59,916 bases of DNA, from contig CALXWR010000003.1 of assembly GCA_944392465.1 (NCBI GenBank), forward strand, positions 1-59,916, in the 5' to 3' direction. Positions 56,414-59,916 of the stretch are shown here, piece after piece (positions within the stretch are counted from its first letter, which is position 1; every line of letters starts with the position of its first letter). The notes below the pieces were generated by a model, which did no database searches, was not told where the DNA came from, and worked only from the letters and a program-made list of their open reading frames with translations. Origin of the DNA: an uncultured Clostridia bacterium. Its GTDB lineage: Bacteria > Bacillota > Clostridia > TANB77 > CAG-508. The translations under genes and the position numbers were made by a program.

Positions 56414-57622
56414 TTATTGTTGTTGATATTTTGTTACATTATCGATTCGTGCTGCAAAATATGGTAAAGATTGTCCCTCTTCCTTTAAGAACATAGCAAA
56501 AGTATCATCTAGATAAAAATATCTAGGATTTGCTTGTTCTGGCTCTTCAATAGCCATAGCATCTAAAGTCACATCCATTCCCGCTTCACTTTTTATTTCT
56601 CCCCCAGTTTCATCCAATGTCAATTGAATAGATTGAATAGCTTTTTGTATCTTTCCTACATATTCACTACCAACGCCTTGGTCTGATATTGGAAATGGTT
56701 TACCTTCTAATTCTAAATACTCTTTTGTTATATTCATATTTAAATATGGCACTTTTAACTCATCTATATCTTTAAAACTTTCTTCACCTGTAAAAGTATT
56801 TGCTTTATTATTCATATTACTATATATTTCATTAAAGTTCCTTCCTTCTGGATTCTTGCAAAAAATAACTTCATCACCAGAAGTTGTTTTAATTACAATG
56901 GCAAAATCTTCTTCTGTATTATAATATAAAACTTGTACTTGATTTCCTACATCATCATTTGTGCTGTTATCTATACCAAAATAAGAAACATTTTGATAAT
57001 TATCACCAAAATTTCCATTCTCTAATTTATCAAAATGTGAAGCAAATTCAAATTTTCTATAAAGCATAGTATATAAAAAGTACCTAAAATCATGCTTACC
57101 ACTTCCATGTAATTCTTCTTCCGACCAATCAAATTGATCTAAAATATCACTTGTTTGCCCAAATTTTTCATATATTCCATTTTCAATTTCGTCCTTCAAT
57201 TCTAGTGTTTTTAATCCGTATTTTTTATAATAATATTCATCAGAAATCATAGAAGTATTAAACTCCCCTAAATTTAAGTTGTTAACTTCTTCCATAGGCT
57301 TTGAAAAGACTATATCTTGTCCTGCTATTTCATTTTTTAAATCATTCCATATTAACTGAAATGTACCACACCATGTACTATCTGCTGTTATTGTATCTTT
57401 CATTGTTGGCACAACAGATATATCTGCTGTTTTCTCTAATTGAACATTTGCATTAAAATTTTCCCCATTAATACTTGTTGCAATATTATTAATAATATTG
57501 TTTACACTTCCATCATTCTCTGAACCATTAGTTCCACTTACTACAAAAATTACAATAACCGCTATAATTAATAAAACTATTAATATAAGTCCTACTAAAG
57601 GAATTTTTATTTGTTTTTTCAT
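56414..57622 (-). CDS. Membrane-anchored extracytoplasmic protein, possibly serpin-like
   Basis: A 402-residue protein with an N-terminal helix (IPLVGLILIVLLIIAVIVIF) and a large outside domain. The end (GGEIKSEAGMDVTLDAMAIE ... RYFYLDDTFAMFLKEEGQSL, PYFAARID) recalls the reactive-centre loop region and last strands of serpins (hinge with EAG, F-x-D-x-x-F, final x-F-x-A-R-I/V), and NITKEYLELEGKPFP recalls an internal serpin segment. This similarity is by eye and only tentative. Monocistronic. Confidence 0.5.
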   Translation of the reverse strand: MKKQIKIPLVGLILIVLLIIAVIVIFVVSGTNGSENDGSVNNIINNIATSINGENFNANVQLEKTADISVVPTMKDTITADSTWCGTFQLIWNDLKNEIAGQDIVFSKPMEEVNNLNLGEFNTSMISDEYYYKKYGLKTLELKDEIENGIYEKFGQTSDILDQFDWSEEELHGSGKHDFRYFLYTMLYRKFEFASHFDKLENGNFGDNYQNVSYFGIDNSTNDDVGNQVQVLYYNTEEDFAIVIKTTSGDEVIFCKNPEGRNFNEIYSNMNNKANTFTGEESFKDIDELKVPYLNMNITKEYLELEGKPFPISDQGVGSEYVGKIQKAIQSIQLTLDETGGEIKSEAGMDVTLDAMAIEEPEQANPRYFYLDDTFAMFLKEEGQSLPYFAARIDNVTKYQQQ

Positions 57623-57793
57623 ATGTTATCCCCCTTTTTTGTTCTTTTCTTAAGTATTTAATCTATTACTCATATTTATATCACTAATATATGTAAAAAT
57701 CAATAAAGCAAATGGATTTAATATGCAATTAATCTATTTTATGATATAATACTCACAAAATAATTGAGTTTAAAGAAGGAGATGATATTAATA

Positions 57794-58690
57794 ATGAAAA
57801 AAATTAATCTACATACTCATTCAAAATATTCACTTGATGCAAAACTTGGTATAAACGAAATTATAAACCAAGCTTTTGAAAATGGAATATCATACTTATC
57901 AATCACCGACCACGACACATGCGATGCCTACTTAGATTTAGATGTACAAAAGATTTCTAATAGTGGAACTATCATTTATGGTATGGAAGCCGATGCCCTA
58001 GTTGATAATATAACATATGATATTCTATGCTATGGATTTAATATAGATAAAATAAGTTTATGGGCAAAAGAACAATATGGAACAGTAAATTCAAGACAAA
58101 GCATTATTTTTGAAAACTTAGAGTATTTATGTAAAAATTTAAACTTAAAAATAGATAACTCTACTCCATTTAATTCTCAAAAAGAATACGCACATGCTGC
58201 TATATATAGAATGTTAAAAAACAATGATAAAAACAAAGAATTTTTTTGCAAATACAACATAAAAAATATAAGTGATTTATATAGAGAAAGCACGATGAAC
58301 CCAAACTTTCCTCTATATATTGATATGAGTATTGTATGGCCAAAAATTGAAACATTAGCCCAAATAATTCACGAAAATGGTGGAAAAATTTTCTTAGCAC
58401 ACCCATATAAATATAATGAAAATACTGATGTTGATAAATTATTAAATTCTTGTTTGCCATACATAGATGGAATAGAAATATCCAACGAGCCTCAAAGTCC
58501 TGAAGAAGTTAATTATTTGTACAAATTTGCAAAAAGAAATAATTTGCTAGTTTCTGCAGGTAGTGATTATCACGGTACTGAAAAACATAATGATTTTAAT
58601 GTATATTATCTGACTGAAGATATGACTAACGATATTGAAAATTGGATTAAAAAAATTAATGGCAAAGTAACAATATATCATTCTAAGTAA
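57794..58690 (+). CDS. PHP-domain metal-dependent phosphoesterase
   Basis: A 298-residue protein with PHP metal-binding motifs: INLHTHSKYSLDA, YLSITDHDTCDAY, a His in KIFLAHPYKYN and SAGSDYHGTEKHN at the end. Family members hydrolyse phosphodiesters such as pAp or RNA ends. ATG at 57794 behind AAGGAGATGATATTAATA. Single gene with own upstream region. Confidence 0.88.
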   Translation: MKKINLHTHSKYSLDAKLGINEIINQAFENGISYLSITDHDTCDAYLDLDVQKISNSGTIIYGMEADALVDNITYDILCYGFNIDKISLWAKEQYGTVNSRQSIIFENLEYLCKNLNLKIDNSTPFNSQKEYAHAAIYRMLKNNDKNKEFFCKYNIKNISDLYRESTMNPNFPLYIDMSIVWPKIETLAQIIHENGGKIFLAHPYKYNENTDVDKLLNSCLPYIDGIEISNEPQSPEEVNYLYKFAKRNNLLVSAGSDYHGTEKHNDFNVYYLTEDMTNDIENWIKKINGKVTIYHSK

Positions 58691-58694
58691 GAAT

Positions 58695-58725
58695 ACGGCT
58701 GGTTATAAGTTCTTTAACCAGCCGT
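58695..58725. terminator. Hairpin between the PHP gene and the ABC ATPase gene
   Basis: ACGGCTGGTTA / TAACCAGCCGT perfect 11-bp stem, 9-base loop, between convergent genes. T-runs are poor on both strands. Confidence 0.55.
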
Positions 58726-58760
58726 GAAATGTTTAAAAATATTTTCCTTAGATTGTCCTT

Positions 58761-59423
58761 TTAATCTATCTTTCCATCTCTTATTTGAATAATTCTATCT
58801 GCTTGCTTCGCAATTTCTAAATTATGTGTAATCATTATAATTGTCTGTTTATACTCTTTATTAGCTTTTTTTAACAATTGTATTATCTCTTCACTTGAAT
58901 TAGAATCAAGATTTCCTGTAGGTTCATCTGCTAGAAGAATTGCAGGGTTGATTATTAATGCCCTAGCTATAGCAACTTTTTGTTGCTGTCCTCCAGATAA
59001 TTCATTTGGTAGATGTTTTTTTCTATTATCTATATTCAGAAATTTTGTAATTTCATCTAATTTTTTCCTATCTATCTTTTTACCATCTAATTCAATTGGT
59101 AGAGTTATATTTTCTTCAACATTTAATGTAGGAATTAAATTATAAAATTGATAGATTATTCCTATTTTTTCTCTTCTTAATACTGTTAAGCTCTTTTTAT
59201 TCATTTGATACAAATCTTTGCCATAAAAATATACTTTTCCTGAAGTTGGTTTTTCCAATCCTGCTATAATATGTAAGATTGTAGATTTTCCGCTCCCTGA
59301 TGGTCCTATTATTGCAATAAATTCCCCCTCTTCTACATTAAATGATACATCATTTACAGCTATAACTTCTGCTTCCCCTTTTCCATAAACTTTTTTTATG
59401 TTTTCAACTTTCAAAATTTCCAT
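58761..59423 (-). CDS. ABC transporter ATPase (MacB/LolD-like)
   Basis: A 220-residue ATPase with Walker A GPSGSGKST, signature LSGGQQQKVAIARAL and Walker B ILLADEPTGNLDSNSSEEI, typical of the MacB/LolD/FtsE subgroup. The start codon follows GGAGAG. It lies nine bases after an FtsX-type permease gene, probably its partner. Substrate unknown. Confidence 0.94.
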   Translation of the reverse strand: MEILKVENIKKVYGKGEAEVIAVNDVSFNVEEGEFIAIIGPSGSGKSTILHIIAGLEKPTSGKVYFYGKDLYQMNKKSLTVLRREKIGIIYQFYNLIPTLNVEENITLPIELDGKKIDRKKLDEITKFLNIDNRKKHLPNELSGGQQQKVAIARALIINPAILLADEPTGNLDSNSSEEIIQLLKKANKEYKQTIIMITHNLEIAKQADRIIQIRDGKID

Positions 59424-59432
59424 TTTTCTCTC

Positions 59433-59916
59433 CTATTTTTTCTTTTTTACAATTCTAGTCGAATACAATGCTATTCCCAAACAAATTAATAATAGTATTC
59501 CTAAAAATAAGCAAATATCTCCTGTTGGTATTAATAGATGGTCAAATGAAATAATATTTCCCATATATTTCACAATTAAATATATCATAGGTATTGATAT
59601 AATTATTGATATAATTGTCGCTTTTATGAACATGTATAAACTTTCATAAATCAAAATTTTATTTATATTTTCTTCTGTAGCTCCTAAACTATTTAAAATA
59701 ACAAATTCTCGTTTTCTTTCATAAAAACTAGCATTTAATATATTAATTATACTTATAATTCCAATTATTACTATTGCCAATATAATAACTTTTAATATTA
59801 GTTCTACTATATTTATATAAATAATTTTCTCTTGAGTTTCTAATGTATAATATGTAGCATTAATCCTATCAATATCTTTACTTCTATCTTCTTTAATAAT
59901 TTCATTTATATAATTT
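59433..59916 (-). CDS. FtsX/MacB-type ABC permease (partial, 5' end outside window)
   Basis: The visible 160 residues form the C-terminal FtsX domain: helix (IIGIISIINILNAS), YERKREFVILNSLGATEENI (the coupling motif), two further helices (SLYMFIKATIISIIISIPMI; IPTGDICLFLGILLLICLGI) and a basic end (RIVKKKK). The open frame continues without a stop to the window edge. Partner of the downstream ATPase. Confidence 0.88.
   Translation of the reverse strand, partial: NYINEIIKEDRSKDIDRINATYYTLETQEKIIYINIVELILKVIILAIVIIGIISIINILNASFYERKREFVILNSLGATEENINKILIYESLYMFIKATIISIIISIPMIYLIVKYMGNIISFDHLLIPTGDICLFLGILLLICLGIALYSTRIVKKKK

Overview
This window reads as a chromosomal segment of a very AT-rich, Gram-positive, spore-forming Clostridia-like bacterium. 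Evidence: Spo0A and the sporulation membrane protein YlbJ, a CIRCE-controlled groES-groEL operon, a dnaG-rpoD pair, CarD, a sortase with a surface-protein gene, strong AGGAGG ribosome-binding sites and frequent TTG/GTG starts. No prophage, insertion sequence, CRISPR array or rRNA operon was seen. There is one tRNA gene (elongator tRNA-Met).

Layout. 1-6.3 kb: the minus-strand rimP-nusA-ylxR-ylxQ-infB-rbfA-nrnA translation/transcription operon with a consensus promoter. 6.4-10.1 kb: mutS2 (+) convergent with mtaB (-). 10.2-18.3 kb: groES-groEL, deoD, an MgtA-type Mg2+ ATPase, ylbJ, tRNA-Met. 18.4-26.3 kb: rpoD, dnaG, carD, dut, an EamA permease and spo0A, all on the minus strand. 26.3-32.8 kb: a minus-strand operon (CNNM/HlyC-type protein, WG-repeat protein, YnbB-like PLP enzyme, HI0933-type flavoprotein, YigZ). 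33-37.6 kb: surface protein, sortase and a two-component system. 37.7-38.4 kb: a strikingly GC-rich NUDIX gene island. 38.4-59.9 kb: mscS, trmB, ABC transporters, a diaminopentanoate-dehydrogenase-like enzyme, proS-scpB, a long hairpin element, ssb, metK, murI, a Cys-rich coat-like protein, a split TauE/SafE pair, nifS, a PHP phosphoesterase and the start of a MacB-like transporter.

The most important observation concerns the codon CGG. Reading all native genes by hand, in-frame CGG occurs only four times: in ylxR, mtaB, the CNNM-family gene and a TauE/SafE gene. At every one of the four, the reading frame must move forward by exactly one base, so that CGGN is read as a single residue, for homology to continue. 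Skipping the C leaves a GGN glycine codon each time, and glycine is the expected family residue at two of the sites. About 70 out-of-frame CGG trinucleotides on coding strands cause no disruption. This suggests that CGG is a systematic +1 frameshift or quadruplet-codon signal in this lineage. The only in-frame CGG codons read as arginine lie in the GC-rich, apparently foreign NUDIX gene. Sequencing error is the main competing explanation, but it does not readily account for the specificity.

Other points worth attention: a 203-bp near-palindromic element with perfect 23-bp ends; a sortase substrate that stops right at its LPRTG motif; a thioester-like domain lacking the Gln; a 36-bp perfect palindrome behind spo0A; twin palindromes in front of the EamA gene; and a Spo0A-box match upstream of dnaG-rpoD.
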